From positions 20,964,501 through 21,028,500 of the forward strand of contig NC_081835.1 in the NCBI RefSeq assembly GCF_030867095.1: a stretch of 64,000 bases of DNA. Reading direction: 5' to 3'. Made by a program: the position numbers and the translations under genes. The notes beneath the pieces are model-generated. The model saw only the letters and a list, made by a program, of their open reading frames with translations. It was not told the DNA's origin and made no database searches. This DNA is from Alligator mississippiensis (Eukaryota; Chordata; Crocodylia; Alligatoridae). This document shows positions 1 through 13,727 of the stretch, piece after piece. Numbering within the stretch: position 1 is the stretch's first letter; each line of letters begins with the position of its first letter.

Positions 1-310
1 TCAGCCTCCCTTCAGAAATCATGTCTCAGCCCCCTAACAATTTTCATTGCCCTCCGTTGGACTGTCTCCAGTTTGTCCACATCCTTTCTGTAGTGAGGGG
101 CCCAAAACTGAACACAGTACTCCCAGATGTGGCCTTGCCAATGCCGAAGAGGGGAAGAATCACTTCCCTTGATCTGCTGGCAGCGCTTCTACTAATGCAG
201 CCCAGTATGCTGTTAACATCCTTTGTAACAAGGGCACACTGGCTCATATTCAGCTTATTGTCCACTGTAACCCCCAGGTCCTTTTCTGCAGAGCTGCTGC
301 TTAGCCAGTT
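1..310 (-). mobile_element. CR1 LINE fragment (ORF2 C-terminal part)
   Basis: The minus strand encodes a CR1 segment after the reverse-transcriptase core: [18 protein letters not shown], then [16 protein letters not shown]. It matches the same region of the longer CR1 copies at 43.9-44.2 kb and 49.8-50.4 kb. It is cut by the window edge and probably lies in a DENND6A intron. Confidence 0.8.
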
Positions 311-833
311 CAAGTACCTGAACTGAATCCCCCTTTGTCTAGGTATGTACATTTATTCTGCTCTGGACCAAGAATGTAGATGTTACTTAAGGCCAGCATA
401 TTTCAGCCTGAAATGCTTTTTTTGTAAGAAAATATTCAGTAGTGTTCCACTTCCTGAGGATAATCGTTGGTATTAGCCTTGGTACTGTTTTCACCAGACC
501 TTGAGAAGCTTTAGAAAGAGGAGGAAAGATCGTTAAAGTAGAAATTCATGGTCCCATAATAAGGTAGTAGAAAATAGATTACCTGTCAAAGCTTCTTTAA
601 AATCCTAGTGTACAATTGAAATTTGTTTTAAAAAGTTAGTGTACCACTTCAAGGTCAGAACACTGTTCAGCCCAAACTTATGGCCATTTTAATCAAGTGG
701 ATCCTGATACACAAATATTCCTAAAGTGTTTTTTAACTTTTTTATGTGCAAAGGTGAGGAGAAATCTCTGAGCAGCATCTGTACAGCTTATAGTACTGCA
801 CTTGACTGCCCTTTTGAAAGCTAGTGTTCAGCT

Positions 834-1098
834 CAGTGATTCTCAGCTAGGTCGCCAGAAGATCCTTTGAAGAGTGCATCTGGGGCATCATGAGAGAGAA
901 GCCAGGTGTGAGGAGGTAAGCAGATAAGGGCAAGCTCAGGCAATTCCTCGACTGCCTGCCCCTCTGCAAAGAGATGAGCACTATAATAAATAAGATGCTC
1001 AATTCACAAAAGTTATGAAGGGGGTGCCTCAAGTCTAGTGAGGGGTGCCTTGCATCTGTTGAGTGGTGCCCCAAATCTAAAAAGGTTGAGAACTGCTG
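834..1098. mobile_element. hAT-type non-autonomous transposon
   Basis: Terminal inverted repeats CAGTGATTCTCAGC and GGTTGAGAACTGCTG bound 265 bp. Flanking 8-bp direct repeats are GTTCAGCT (826-833) and GTCCAGCT (1099-1106), matching 7 of 8. There is no coding capacity. It shares its termini with the element at 33349-33749. Confidence 0.8.
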
Positions 1099-1782
1099 GT
1101 CCAGCTAAACATGACAGCGAAGTTGTCTTATTTTTGACTCTACAGAACAGCATCAGGCTCCTTTGAACTGTTCATGAAATGTCAACAGGGTGCAGAGATT
1201 CTTGGCTAGAGGAAGAAACAAGAGGTCCTACCCCAAAAACAAAAGAAGTCAGTACTTGCCAAAGGGAGCATATGCCCTGGGTTTGGAAGCTAGGAGGCTG
1301 AGTTCAGGTCTTCTCTTCTGACTGCTCTTTATATTTCTGGGTACTTCACAGTTTTGTGGTTGACTAAATGTTTACTTTCACTGAAGGCTTCTGCCCCAGG
1401 TAACCCAGAGGGGGAACTGGATAAAATGTTAGAAAATTAATGGAGAAGACAAACCTTCATTACTATGCATGGATTTTTTTTTTCTTTTGTGACCATGCTA
1501 CAGGCATCTTGAAAGAAAAATGGACACTTTTTTTTCACATTTTCTCCAGTTGAGTGTTTTTATTTGTAATGCACATGAGTTAAATGAAAAGCCTGTAAGA
1601 CTATAAGCAGTCTGTGTATTAAAATTCGTATGAATATATTTTAGTTCAAATGACTACCTACATTTGATACCTTTTATTGTACAGGTAATAAAAGGTTTTG
1701 TAAACATTTGGTGTATTAATTGTGGTTGCATGCATTAGAAGAACAGGACTGACAGTTGTGATGGTATTAAATATATTTGCAG

Positions 1783-4700
1783 GAGAAGTTCCAAAGCAGG
1801 TGAAAGTGAAAAAGCTGAAGAACCTGAAGACTTTGGATTCTAAACCTGGTAATACATCATTGTTTGCACTTAACCTAAATCTTACTGTTGATTCCTTTAA
1901 AAAATATGCATGGTTTGCTTTCTGGCTGTATACCCTTTTTGTTGTTTTTGTCTTTTAGGTGTTTATACATCTTATAAACCATACTTAAACAAAGATGAAG
2001 AAATTATAAAACAGTTACAGAAGGTAACCTTAAACTTGTTGACTGAAACTATTTTGAATGCTGCTTGTCCATTCTTCCTCTAAGAATCTAGAGAACTGAG
2101 ATGATTAATCAGTTTTTTTTCCATACTCTGTTTCCAAACCTGTAAACTTCACAGTTGTGAAGTTTTCAATATGGCACTTCGAAGCTTTAACTCAGGGGTC
2201 GGCAACCCCCCACACGCATGCCAAGTATGACATGAGAGGCCATTTTCCTTGGTATGCCACTGCCAGCCTGGGTTCTAGGCAGCTGCTGCCAGCTGGGAGC
2301 ACAGGCTGTTCCCAGCAGGTGGCTAGGAGGCTGCAAGCCCTGCTGCAAGCAACCCATATACTAATATGCAGTGCACCCTGTCATGTACCCCCTGCCCTCA
2401 TTTTGTTTTTCTGGCATGCCAGCACTCCGATACCTTCCACAGTAGACATTGTGGGGTTTTTTGGCACTCTGGCCAAAAAACGTTGCCTACCCCTGCTTGA
2501 GAATAAACTTTCTCCTAGAATTTCTGTTTCTGATTCTAGATGAATTTAAGGTGTAGAAGCAAATACAACTTAAATATCAGAGAATCATTAGAAGCTGTAT
2601 TAAGACTATTACATTTAATGTTCCATTTTAATGTTTTTTTTGACAGTGCCTTAATTTATTTTTTATATACTTGGGGGGTGGTATTTTTTTTGATGGACAC
2701 ATGCATTGATGGAGCATACATCTGGTCATGCAGTTTCCCCTCTCCTTAATTATTCAGTAACTAAAAATAAGTCTTATTTCCACAATGGGTATAATAGGTT
2801 ACTACTGTGTCTGCTTCTTATAGGGTGTACAACAGAAACGTCCTGCAGAAGCCCAGAGTGTAATTCTTCGGCGTTATTTCTTAGAGCTGACACAAAGCTT
2901 CATCATTCCATTAGTAAGCTGGCATTTATCGTGTCTGTTACTTAACACACATGATGTATTTTTCTACAGTGTCCAGTTGTTACAAAAAGCTAGCATTCTG
3001 CACTAATAACTTTTTTTATTAATTTTTCTAAATGTAGTGTTTCTTTTATAAAAATCTGTTTCTTGTATAGAGCTAGAACAGGGGTTGGCAACAAGTCTTC
3101 ATTCACATGTGCCAGAGGATGGCACATGAGGCTTAGCACACCACAGCTGGCCTGGGTTCTGGGCAGCTGCCACTGGCTATGGAGCCCAGGTTGCTTACAG
3201 CAGGGAAGCTGCAAGCCCTGCTGTGAGCAGCCCAGGCTCCATGGCAGGCAACAGCTGCTCAGAGTCCAGGCCAGATGTGGTAGGCAGACACTAAACTGGT
3301 CCCACTGAGTACCATTCCTCATTCTCAAACCCCTTAGTTACTGGAGTGAATTCTTTGCTACCTTTGCTGTTAGCTGGTTGGTTGTTTTCCTTCTACCCAG
3401 AACAGACTACTTTGTAAAGTATAGTGAAGGCACACTCTGATTTTTATATAAATGCAAGCTGTTAAACTAGTTTGTTACAATAGCTTGAGAAAACTGTTTT
3501 AGGTACCCTTTGGGGGGTTTTTGTACAGCTGCATGAAAGTTTGAACAAATGAACTATTAATGTGAACTGATTTTTATACTGGCTGCAGCATCACATTTTT
3601 ATTAAACTATTTTTCTTTGTCCTCAGGAACGTTATGTGGCTAGCCTTATGCCCCTGCAAAAGAGCATATCACCATGGAAGGTAAGGAAATTGTATTCAGA
3701 GGATCTGAAAATACTCTAAAGAAAGCTAAGGTTGTAAGTGGCTGAGAACTATTTCTCTTGTAGAGTCCACCACAGTTGAGACAATTCAGTCAAGAGGACT
3801 TCATGAAAACACTGGAGAAAGCAGGACCCCAACTCACCTCAAGACTTAAGGGAGACTGGATAGGACTTTACAGGTTGTTTATTTTATTTTATTTTTTTAA
3901 AAACCTGAAATCAAACTAAACGTATTTGGAGAGAAATCAGTAATGTTATATTCTCCTGGGTGAACTTTTTTTGGCTGTACTGCAGTATTAACATTTCTGA
4001 TAGATAAATAGAGAAGCTTTAGGGAAAGACTTCTAAATAGCTGAATGCAGAATTTCAAAATGCCACTCTAAGTCCCTGTTCTCCTTGAGATCCCACTGCA
4101 GTGCTCATCTCTGCCATGATGCCTCCTGAATCCTGGTGACTGGTTATGGATAGGCAGGCGAAGGGCTCGGTATTTTTCTTAGACCCATATGCTTAGGCTT
4201 GTCTGGCTTTCATATTATCTCCCTCCCTGCCCTCTTCCCCCACCCCAATAAAAAAAACAAAACAAATTCACTGCACCATATTTATTTTGTGTATGTTTTA
4301 TCTCTTTGGCCATTTTTTTTTCTTTTAGATGACAAATCCACTACAATTTGGGATGATCTCTTACCAAAGCACACAGCATACAGGCACAGTGGTTCTGATA
4401 TATGGTGATGCCATAGTACAAATATTTACTAATCCTATATAAAGCAGGATTGAATGTACAGTGCCTGTATACATTCCAGTATGTTAAATAAGAATCCCAA
4501 GGTCAGTCTGCTCTGCTAACTTTCTAAACTGAGTAGTTAGCTTCTGAAGAACTAAATGTTATAATAATAACTATGAAACATTTTACTTATTGATCAGTTT
4601 TCCTTTCATTAGAATGGAAACTCCATTATCCAAAACCTTAAAGGCAAGGGTCACCAAATTCTTTCTGATAAACAGCCTTTCAAATGCACAGTCAGAACCT

Positions 4701-7197
4701 TTGGGTTTAGGAGTGTTTGTGCCTGAAGTCTTTGAAAGTTCATAAGGATTTAAGGTGTTTAGCTTAAAAGATGGAAAAAATATATATTTACTAGTAGTCC
4801 AGGGAACACAAACCTGCAACAGTAATGAGCATTCCATTACAGACATTTCTTCTTTCCCAGCAGAAAGTACTGAAAGAAATTAGAAAAAATAATCTTCATA
4901 TCCTCCTCCACTTCACCACAGAACTACTTTTACTGAAGCTATATGCAACAGTTGACAGAGTGAAAAAATAAAAGAATTGGACTGGAAATGTCCTTTTCAC
5001 TCTTTTCTTTTTATTTTTTTTCTTTTTATTTTTTTGTAGGCATTTTTTGAAATCTCCAAATTTTGATGGCTGGTTCAGGATCCGTCAGAAAGAAATGATG
5101 CAGAAGCTGGAGGCCCTTCAGTTAGAAGCTCTCTGTAATGAGGTTGGAAAACATGTCTTTGTTTTTGTCTCGTGTTTCAAAAATGGACTCCTGACCTTTT
5201 CTGTGTCAAATGCAGTTATTACAAATTCTGAAGATACTCTTTTAGATTCAGTTTTGTACAGTAGTTTATTAACTTCAAGAAGAGCTCATATTGGAACAGC
5301 CATACAGAGAGCAATTGTATTACACTTGTATTGCAAAGTACTGGCTCACAAATTTGAGCAAAATTTCTTGTTGTGTAGAAGACTGCCTTCTGTAACCTTC
5401 TGGGATGACTTTCACCATTTGTGCAGTCAATTTCCATTTTATTTCTTTAAGGTGTGTATTTTGAAGGCCATTTTGCACCTAACCCCATATTTTTTTAATT
5501 TTTAATATAATCTACTTAATTCAGTAGAACTCCATTTTCTCCTCCCATTCGTTTAATTTAAGAAAAAAACCCTTCAAGAACCAAACTGACTTTAAAATAT
5601 CTCTAGTTTGTCTTGCTGAGCATGCATATAAATATATTAATGACAGGAGAAAATACCAGTTTATTATGGTGAAGATGCTGAATGAGTTTAAGAAAACTAA
5701 ATCCTAAAATGAATCATTGTAGCCAAAAGCTCCAAAAAAGTTTTTGGATCCTTTTCTTGATTAAGAAACACTATGGAAATGATTTTGAAACATGCCAAAC
5801 TTGGTCAAAACAACTGGCTGACGTGGATAGCAACATCATAAAAGTGAATGGAATTATAACATGTTTGGTGAGAACAGAAACGGAGAAATTAACATCATGG
5901 TTGACGACATCCATTGATCTAAAAGAACTATGAAAGAACTAGCCCCCCAATCCATGCAAGCATAATATAGGTTTCAGAACAACAGGTAGGTCCATGGTCT
6001 CATCTAAAATGGCACTGCTATCTTTTGACATAATTTTATTTTCAAGAAAATGATTTGCACCACAAAATCAGCACTGACTTCTTTCTCATTCTAAGGAGTG
6101 AAGAAAATGGACTAGAAGGGATTATAATGGGCATAATCAAAGGTTAAAATGTGCATGTGCATACATGAAATAGTACAGTGAATATTTTTTATTCCAATAG
6201 GACTTGCTTTTCTGGAGTCAGAAACACACAGAAGTAGAAACAGTAGATCTTGTCTTAAAGCTAAAGAATAAACTGGTAGGTAACCATTTTAAATATATCC
6301 AAAATAATTTATCTTCATGTTGTATAATATTTTATAGCCACATCAAACTGAAATGTTCTTCAAAATATAAAAGTAGCTCACTCAGTTTCCAGAAACAGTC
6401 CAGGTTATTAACTCAAATGTAATCCAATTCAGCGCTAACTGTGAATTGACCATTTGAGCATTTGTGCAACAGGCAATGTTGATATTCTAATCCAGTGCTT
6501 TTCTGACATCCCAAAACCCAAGAACATGGGCATTTTATGAAAATTAACAAAGATTAGTAGTTCTGTCATGTTTTCATTTAAGCTGGTGACAGTTTTGTAA
6601 TGGACTACAGTAGTAGGAAGAGCAATTTGTAAAAGTACCTGGAAACTATATTTCACTTTCTGATTCCTGGAAGTGTGTGAAATATATGCTGATTTAAGGA
6701 GAAGCTTGCACTTCTGCTGTCCAAAGTTCTACACTGGATGGAAGAAGGATTTCAGCTTCTATATCCATTGTTCTGTCTTCTCTGTGAACATCAAATTAAC
6801 TTGCAGACTTCTAAACTAAGTGCAGTTGTTCAAAAAGCTTGAGGTGGAATCCACTTAAGTGATGCGGTTTTCTGTAAGCTGTAAAGTTCACATCAGTAGT
6901 GAAAAGAACATACGTTCACCCTTGGGGTGTTTAAACCAATCTGTATGCACTGAACTTTTGTTCTTGTATGGGTATAGACTGGTTGCTGGTCACTTATACT
7001 GGTAAAAGTATAATGTCTGTACCGGGATTAATTAAAAACATTTTCATTTTTTTTATCTCCTGCAGTTACAGGCTGACAGAGAACATCTACCTGTGAAACC
7101 TGACACTTTGGAGAAACTACAGATGCACATTGACTCAATTATACTAGCACTCCCAGATGATTTACAGGACATCTTGCTTAAAACTGGCACAACATGA
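1783..7197 (+). CDS. DENND6A: DENND6A, C-terminal eight coding exons (5' part lies outside the window)
   Basis: DENN domain-containing protein 6A (FAM116A) is known as an exchange factor for Rab14 that acts on recycling endosomes. Only the C-terminal ~231 residues are here. Exons, each with AG/GT borders and matching phase: 1783-1848, 1959-2023, 2824-2913, 3627-3680, 3764-3873, 5040-5142, 6201-6275, and 7066-7197 with stop TGA. They read in order [108 protein letters not shown] and [14 protein letters not shown], ending KTGTT. From memory this is nearly identical to the human C-terminal region. Two introns are very short (110 and 83 bp). The exon that should precede it, encoding a HWPHIIRIG-like segment, was not seen in 1-1780, so it must lie upstream. 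No frameshift or stop breaks the exons. Confidence 0.95.
2193..2495. mobile_element. hAT-type non-autonomous transposon in a DENND6A intron
   Basis: It starts CAGGGGTCGGCAAC and ends GTTGCCTACCCCTG, inverted repeats with one mismatch. The 303-bp body is GC-richer than the surrounding intron. The 8-bp flanks CTTTAACT and CTTGAGAA match poorly, suggesting an old insertion. It lies between the exons ending at 2023 and starting at 2824. Confidence 0.75.
3079..3275. mobile_element. hAT-type fragment related to the element at 2193
   Basis: It begins CAGGGGTTGGCAAC and shares body motifs with the 2193 copy (CCTGGGTTCT, CAGCTGC, GCTGCAAGCCCTGCTG). No matching 3' inverted repeat is visible, so it appears truncated. 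The end point is approximate. Confidence 0.6.
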
Positions 7198-9005
7198 CTT
7201 CTACTTGCATATTTCTGTAGCAGATTCACAACACATTTCAAAGCTTCATGGACATTGGCAGCTAACAGTTGAAATGCAGCTCCAAATAGTCTATTAACAT
7301 TAGCAATAACTGTACTAATAGCAGAAAACCATTTTTAGCTTCTTTTTAAAATAGAAACCTGCATGGGTTCCACTTAAATACTGATGGAACAGAAGGAATT
7401 TCTGTGTTAAATCATGTTAAAAAATCAAGTGCACTTATGAAATCATGAATTATGCAGGACCACAATGCAATGCTGGCATTGCAGAATATTTTTATTGGTG
7501 TTGCTCTGTTTAGTCACTTGAACTCAGGGGAAAAGCAACAGTTGCTTTGGGTCTGTCAGGAGATTGTCCCATTAAGGTAATATCCCACTCTTCACAGTGC
7601 CTTCTTTCTTTAGAAGTCTTATATCTGACATTAGAAACCCAACTGCTGTGTTTTTGAGATACATTGTTAATAGATCATTGCATACAAATCTGTTATGGCT
7701 TTAAAACCATTATTAATAGAAATGACCGAAAACATTTTAGTAGGGCATTAATCCTATTTTTATTCCTTTTTTTTTTTTAAGATTTGTATTACTTTTCAAC
7801 TGTGTCCAGGGAAGAAGTCATCTGATGCTAAATAATTTCTGAGGAGAAGCTGGTATCTTTTTCCATTGAATGTCAGATAATATGGGTGCTTGTAGTCACA
7901 TGCCTTACTTACACTTAAATTTGAATTTTGCATTATCTTTATTATTGAACAATTTAATGACTTTAAAGCTGAGCTGCAAAAATTCAACATTAGATATGGT
8001 TTATTCATGATAACCTAATTAACTAGTGTTCCCTACAGAAAATAGGCCTAGTAGTGCTGCTTTTTAAATAATTCAAGTGTAAGATTAGTGTTGCTCCTCT
8101 TGTATCCAATAACACTACTGAAATCTGTTACAAAATCCACTTCAGTTGGGGAGCATGTTGGTAAATTCCTGGTATTCTTCTTTTTTAGCCATTTAAGTGG
8201 TTTTTTTTAGAAGGAAGAAATACTGTTTTCAGCTTGTAGGCAGCCTCTGGATATATATGGCCTTTTCTGGATGCAATTTGAGTACAGCAAACCTACTTAA
8301 AATGTATGTGCATACAGTAGACATGCATAAAAAGCCATTTTTATTACATATTAAGCAACAAGAAACTCTTGCTGTGAGATCTCCTTAAACAAGAAGCTCT
8401 GGTGGTAAAAGAGCTCAGTTACTAGAAGTGCAAAGTTGTACTTTGCCAACCCATTTGCAGCAGGATTAGTGGTGCTATAGTGAGCAAAACTGTACAGCAC
8501 AGTTTTATGTGACAGGCAAATAGCAACTATCAAAATTCTACTTTGAAGTGTTCTGGGTAGAGCAAGAATAATTTTGTAACATTGCTATCCTACAAAATGC
8601 GTTTGTATAATAAATATTTCATACCATCTATAAACTTCTTATTTAGGTATAAAGACATGTTTGTATTTTTAAGAAAATATGTATTTTAATATTTTTTCAG
8701 TTCATACAAAATTCATGGCCAGAAGTTTTGGTGGAACAAATTCTATCTAATCAGTCATTTTAAATTATACCACTATGACAGTAATCTCTGACTTGCATTT
8801 CATTTTGCACAGCTAACTAATAACATTTTCTAACCCTGAGACTAAAATGTAGCCATTAATACATTATATTACCTTCTGAATATTTAACTGAAGCACTGCA
8901 CAGTATCTTGAAACCATGTAAATTTGCACCAGCTATGTTAACCTATTGCCACTTGACTGCAAATACATATTTTTGTAAAGGAAATAAATTTCATTTTTGT
9001 AATGT
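7198..9005 (+). other. DENND6A: DENND6A 3' UTR, probable
   Basis: AT-rich, repeat-free DNA follows the stop codon. Canonical AATAAA signals lie at 8609-8614 and 8983-8988. The second is followed by a T/GT-rich stretch, so cleavage near 9005 is plausible. The start is exact; the end is inferred from the signals alone. Confidence 0.6.
8983..8988 (+). terminator. Poly(A) signal AATAAA, distal candidate for DENND6A
   Basis: AATAAA followed within 20 bases by TTTTTGTAATGTTTTGTTT, a U/GU-rich downstream element. An alternative proximal signal is at 8609-8614. Confidence 0.6.
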
Positions 9006-10254
9006 TTTGTTTCCATTATTTATTCCACAAATCATCGCCGAGTTTCTTATTCTTATTTTCCTCTTGGCCAGATTCCTCCTCATCTGTCTTACTACGGCAG
9101 AGATGGTAGTAGGCTGCAGCCCCTCAGCAGCACCTGCCATTAGACCCGGGTTGGAGGAATACAAAAGGAGCACAGGGAGGGAAGATGATGGAAGCAGAGA
9201 GTGGAAGAACAATGAAAAAGAGGAAAGCTTTGGAAGAGAAGAATAAGGACCTCATAAGAAAAGAGAGAGGAAATGAGGCTAAAAACTTCAGCCTACTTTC
9301 TTCCCTCTGAAAATTGCCTAGCAGAACTGCAGAGAGAGCTTGCTTAGGTCTTCCTTCAGGCCAACAAACACAGACTGCTTTGACAGATTTGGAATTATTC
9401 CACAATTAAACTATGAATGCTAAACATTGGCCTTGCTCTTTGGATGTTAACGTTTTATTAATATTGATTTATCTGAATTAGGTAGTTGTCTGGAAAAACA
9501 GGCAGGAATGGAAGGAATGGCTAGAATTAACCCCCTTTCTGCACTTAAGAGTACTAAGGGGCACTGACGGAGCTATCTGTTTTTGACTCCCATCTCCAGC
9601 CAACCTAAACTAGCTTTAACTAGGACAGAAGAAAGCCATGAACACAGAAGAACCAGAGAATTTTTGTAAGATTAAAAAAGGGCACTCTCTGAAGAGTGCA
9701 GCAGTTATTTGCGGGGAATGAGTCTGAGACATGGGACCCTCCCAAGCCCACATGGGTTTACCTGCATAGGATGGGAAGGCTGTAGGCAAGATAGATATGC
9801 CTAGACTGTGATTTTTAAAATCCCTACTCCAGAAGCCTTGTTTTGTTTGCTGAGATAAACAATACTAGTTTTAGAAAGTATTTTCCATCACCATATCCAC
9901 CAAACCTTTGAAAGGGAGAACAAACCTCAAGTGGCTGAACTCAGTAGGACCTGTTAGGTAGTAACAGGTGATTCTCAGGGGCATTATAGGCCCTGGTTCA
10001 ACTGGAGAATGGAAAAATTACAAAACACCACCGCCAATGTGGATAAAAAGAAAAGGTCGCACCACCTGAGGGTGAACAGATGGACTAGAAAGAAGACAGG
10101 AGAATGGTAGGATGTAAGTAATGGTGGTTAACTGCTCTGGTGATCAGCTTTGAGTCCCCGATTTGTTGATTTTCATATCCACTCAAAACACATCCAAGAT
10201 TGCTTTGAACATGATGTAAAGGTGAAACTATGTTAATAGTGTTCCCCATATATA

Positions 10255-10485
10255 GTACATGCCACAAATTAGCCCCTTGCTCTCCCCAAGTGCTGCTCCA
10301 ATCCCCTTCCTCTCTGCCTGATCTCCTCCTCTGTTTTCTGCTCCCTAGTCTGTGCATGGTCTCCTCCTTTGCCTTGTGCTTCCTGCACTATTGCCTGTTA
10401 TGCTGCCTTTCCCTCCCCTATCTACAATGTGCCCAACACAAGCTGTTTGCGTCACTTGGCATTTGTGCCACAGGTAGGCCATCTT
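10255..10485. repeat. Interspersed C/T-rich repeat, paralogous to 59490-59662
   Basis: Segments such as GCCACAAATTAGCCCC, CCAATCCCCTTCCTCTC and CCTGATCTCCTCCTCTG recur at 59.5 kb in the same order. This shows an interspersed family, probably a DNA-transposon derivative. The boundaries are approximate. Confidence 0.5.
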
Positions 10486-10770
10486 GGTATGTGCCATTTA
10501 AACTTTCCCAGATTTAGTCAAAGCATAAACAATCTCTACAGCTCAAAATTGAGTACCATGAGGAGAAGATGAGTATGTACTGAAACTCCAGACCTGTGCA
10601 CTATAAATCTTGGGATAAATAAGTGCACTGCTACTTTTAAACTACACTGACAACAGGAATAAACTGAAGTAACTGGTTTATTTTTTTTACTCAAACTTTT
10701 CAGTTCCAACTTGAAAGTATTTTGTTAGCTGAAAGGTGGCCCTTTTGTTTAAAATAAACATGTTTTTTAT

Positions 10771-10833
10771 TGTGGGTTGGACTAGATCACCCTTGAGGTC
10801 CTATCTAACACCAAGCCTCTGATTTTCATAATT
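10771..10833 (+). mobile_element. CR1 LINE 3'-end remnant
   Basis: GGGTTGGACTAGATCACCCT followed by TGAGGTCC is the standard CR1 3' UTR tail. Only about 60 bp remain. Confidence 0.5.
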
Positions 10834-13024
10834 TAAATTTGTAAACTAACTCGCGTCTCCCATTGATGCCACTGTTGCCATGGTATAATGGAGACTATCC
10901 TTAATTGGGCAATATTTTCATTAAGTTGCAAGTTGATTTCTTCATACTGAAATTATTTTAAAATAAATAGTATTCATTCTGTAACCTGGTATTTTTCTTT
11001 AAAAACACAGTAAAAATTCCTCACTCAAAGGCAAAACATAACAGTGCAAGATGATTATACGTAGTAGTCCCTGCTGGCAAACTATATCTACTGAAGTTGC
11101 AAATTAGGGGAGCCTCTAATTTGTAAATGTGGTTTTTGGATTTTTTTTTAAATTCTACCTTTAATTCTACCTTTATGCCACAGGATGGCTACAAACAGTT
11201 TGAATCAGGGTTTCATCCTAGACAATTTTAATGTTTAATGTTTATAAAGACATGATTTATGTACATAATTCTTTCATCTTCAGTAAGCACTACCCAGCTT
11301 CAATATGAGGTTTGTCTCTCTCTAACCACTCTGGTAGCAGGGCAGTGACACAGATAAACAATCTGCTTCTTAATTATACTCAAGATTTGACCCAGCTCCT
11401 CTTGCAGTCAATGGAAATATTTTTCTTTAGACATCTTTGGGAGTAATCACATTGCTGGCCCGTAAACTAATTTGTTGTCCTTTGATACATTGATGCATAT
11501 ATGTGATACATTTAGGGAAAAAATGCTTGTGCAAAAATAATTACAAAGGATTTCACTGGAACCTTAACTTTCATGCACACTGGTTAAGATAATACTGAAA
11601 AATACGAAGCTGCAAGTGATTTGAGCTCACTCCCTTACTACATTGGGTAAGCACTGAAATCCCTGAGTGTTTGAAGTCTGTGTGTCTTTTTAGCACAGGC
11701 TTAGATAAAGCGTGTGACAGATGCACATTTTTTTTTAAACGGGACATGATGGGATCTGTAGACACAGCACCTACTATGACGTTGATGGACATCTAAGGAG
11801 ACAAATAATTTTTTTTTCTTTCCAGAATATTTTTAAATGGGAACATATATAGAATAAGTTTATGGGCAAATTAAAAAGAGACTGAGAAGATATCAAAGAA
11901 ATGGATAAGATCCAAAGAGAGTATGAGGTATGGTTCTGAGAAACTGGGTAAGTTGAGTTCTACATAGTTTGCTGTACAACTTTGGCAAAAGACCTTTGAT
12001 AAACATAGGTCCTGTCTGTTCAGCATAGACATGAAAAATCCCATGATCTTTTTCATAAGATGATATATATCTCAGGAAAAACAGTTTGTGTTTACAAATA
12101 TTAACTAACGTGTTCTGAAACACTTAGCAGTAATGTAAGGAGGATTTTAAATGGTTCTTTTGTCTTTTGTTGACCATAGATTCCTCACAGGATCAGTTGA
12201 TCATTTAAATACTAAATGTATAATATACTGCTCTAACTTTCATTCTCACTGCTCTAGGATTTTATATTAAGTCTGTATAACTACTTATAGGAGCTGTTAT
12301 AAGAAAGGTGGGACAGTGAGAGCTGGCTATTCAATGAGGGCTTTTAGTAGCAAAGAATTGTGTTCTGTTCTTGATGAACAGAAGGAAGCTGGCACCTTCA
12401 GGCACTGAGAACAGGTGCAGATTTTTTTGCAGCAGCACAAATTACTTTAAATTTAAGAGTAATAGGAATTTCCTATATTGTACCCCAGGAAAACATAAGG
12501 CAACTCTGTTCTATCATATCAGTAAACTGACAATGGAGTTTTTCTTTACAACTAAAAAGATTCTGGAGCAAATTCAAAACAGAGCACAGTTCAGGAACAA
12601 GTTCCTCCATAATTGTTCATGGGCCCTGGGCCAAAGGAACACTTTTAACTTTGGTTGCAACAGGTGACCTGTGTTGTTATTATGTCATTTGCTGAACTTC
12701 TTTAGCTACCTGCAGTTAGATGGACGTGCAAGAAATCCTCATGTTTAAGTGGCAGAGAGGAAAATTTGGGATTAGCTTCATTATATTGTCAGAGGTAGGG
12801 GAGAAAGGTTAGAAACAGAAGAGTTACTTTACAAAAAATTTTGGAAAACTTTTAAGAATCGTTCCTTATAGCTTTTAAAAGGGCCAAAGCTGGAAGCTGT
12901 ATGTGGGGCTTAGTAAGGAGTTGGTGCTTTCCCCATTCATTGCTGGGTGGCTTGCATCACTTGTCCCTCTGGACTTTCTCTGTTTCTTTAGGGAGGTGAC
13001 TAATGGCTGGAGAGAAGACTCAAA

Positions 13025-13551
13025 GGGCATATCCAGACGTGTATGGATGTTTGGTTCCCTGAGGACAATTAGCAATGGTGCACACCTCGTACCACAGCTA
13101 CTTGTCCCTGGGGAACGCCCGTGCCATGTGTGCTTTGGCATGCGGCAAGTTACCCCTGGGATGGTAGGGGAAGCCCCAGCAGCCTTACCTGGGGTTTTGG
13201 GGGCCTCCAAGGGCTGCAGCAATTCTGCCAGGCAGACCCTGGTCTTCAGCCGCAGTGCGGCTCTGGGTGGCCCAGCTCCGCTTTTCAGCAGCGTGTGCAC
13301 TCAAGCGTGCACTACTGTTTTGTGGTTTGGTTTTTTCCCCCCCACACACAGTTTTTTTGTTTTGGTTTGTTTTTTTTGACTCCTTGATATCTAGGGGTCC
13401 AAAAAATCTGTAGGGGGAAAAAAAACAGAGCAACGTATGCTCGGTCAGCGCACCCTTGCAGCACAGAGAACACTGGGCTGTGCAGTATGTGGGGCTGCAA
13501 ACGTGTTTGTGGCTCTACGTACCGCATGCCTGCGCTCATCCAGATGTGCCC
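13025..13551. mobile_element. Terminal-inverted-repeat element (GGGCAYATC termini)
   Basis: It starts GGGCATATCCAGACG. The reverse complement of its end reads GGGCACATCTGGATGAG. Both ends are flanked by AAA, a possible 3-bp target duplication. The termini resemble those of the element at 18047-18372, so the two may share a superfamily with 3-bp duplications (PIF/Harbinger-like is a guess). No transposase frame is visible. Confidence 0.5.
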
Positions 13552-13727
13552 AAAGGGAGCCAATGGAACAAGTACAAACAGGACAGGAGAAGTGACTGGG
13601 GGTTTCTAAAGCAAGCTGGTGTGATGAGGAAATGAGATGCATGTTATTGTCCTGCCTTGTCATTGTGAAAAGCCTGGTAGCCTTGAAAAGGTGACCCAAG
13701 AGAAGAGTTTATTGTCTAAGTTTTGCA

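Larger units (their letters stand above)
9006..13024. other. DENND6A-ARF4 intergenic region, mostly unique
   Basis: AT-rich DNA with no supported gene. It holds a C/T-rich repeat at 10255-10485 that resembles 59490-59662, and a short CR1 tail near 10771. The largest open frames (about 110 codons) lack family resemblance, splice context and CpG support. Confidence 0.6.

Noticed and set aside
5047-5505. 152-codon frame
   Set aside because: It is the DENND6A exon 5040-5142 reading through its donor into the intron.
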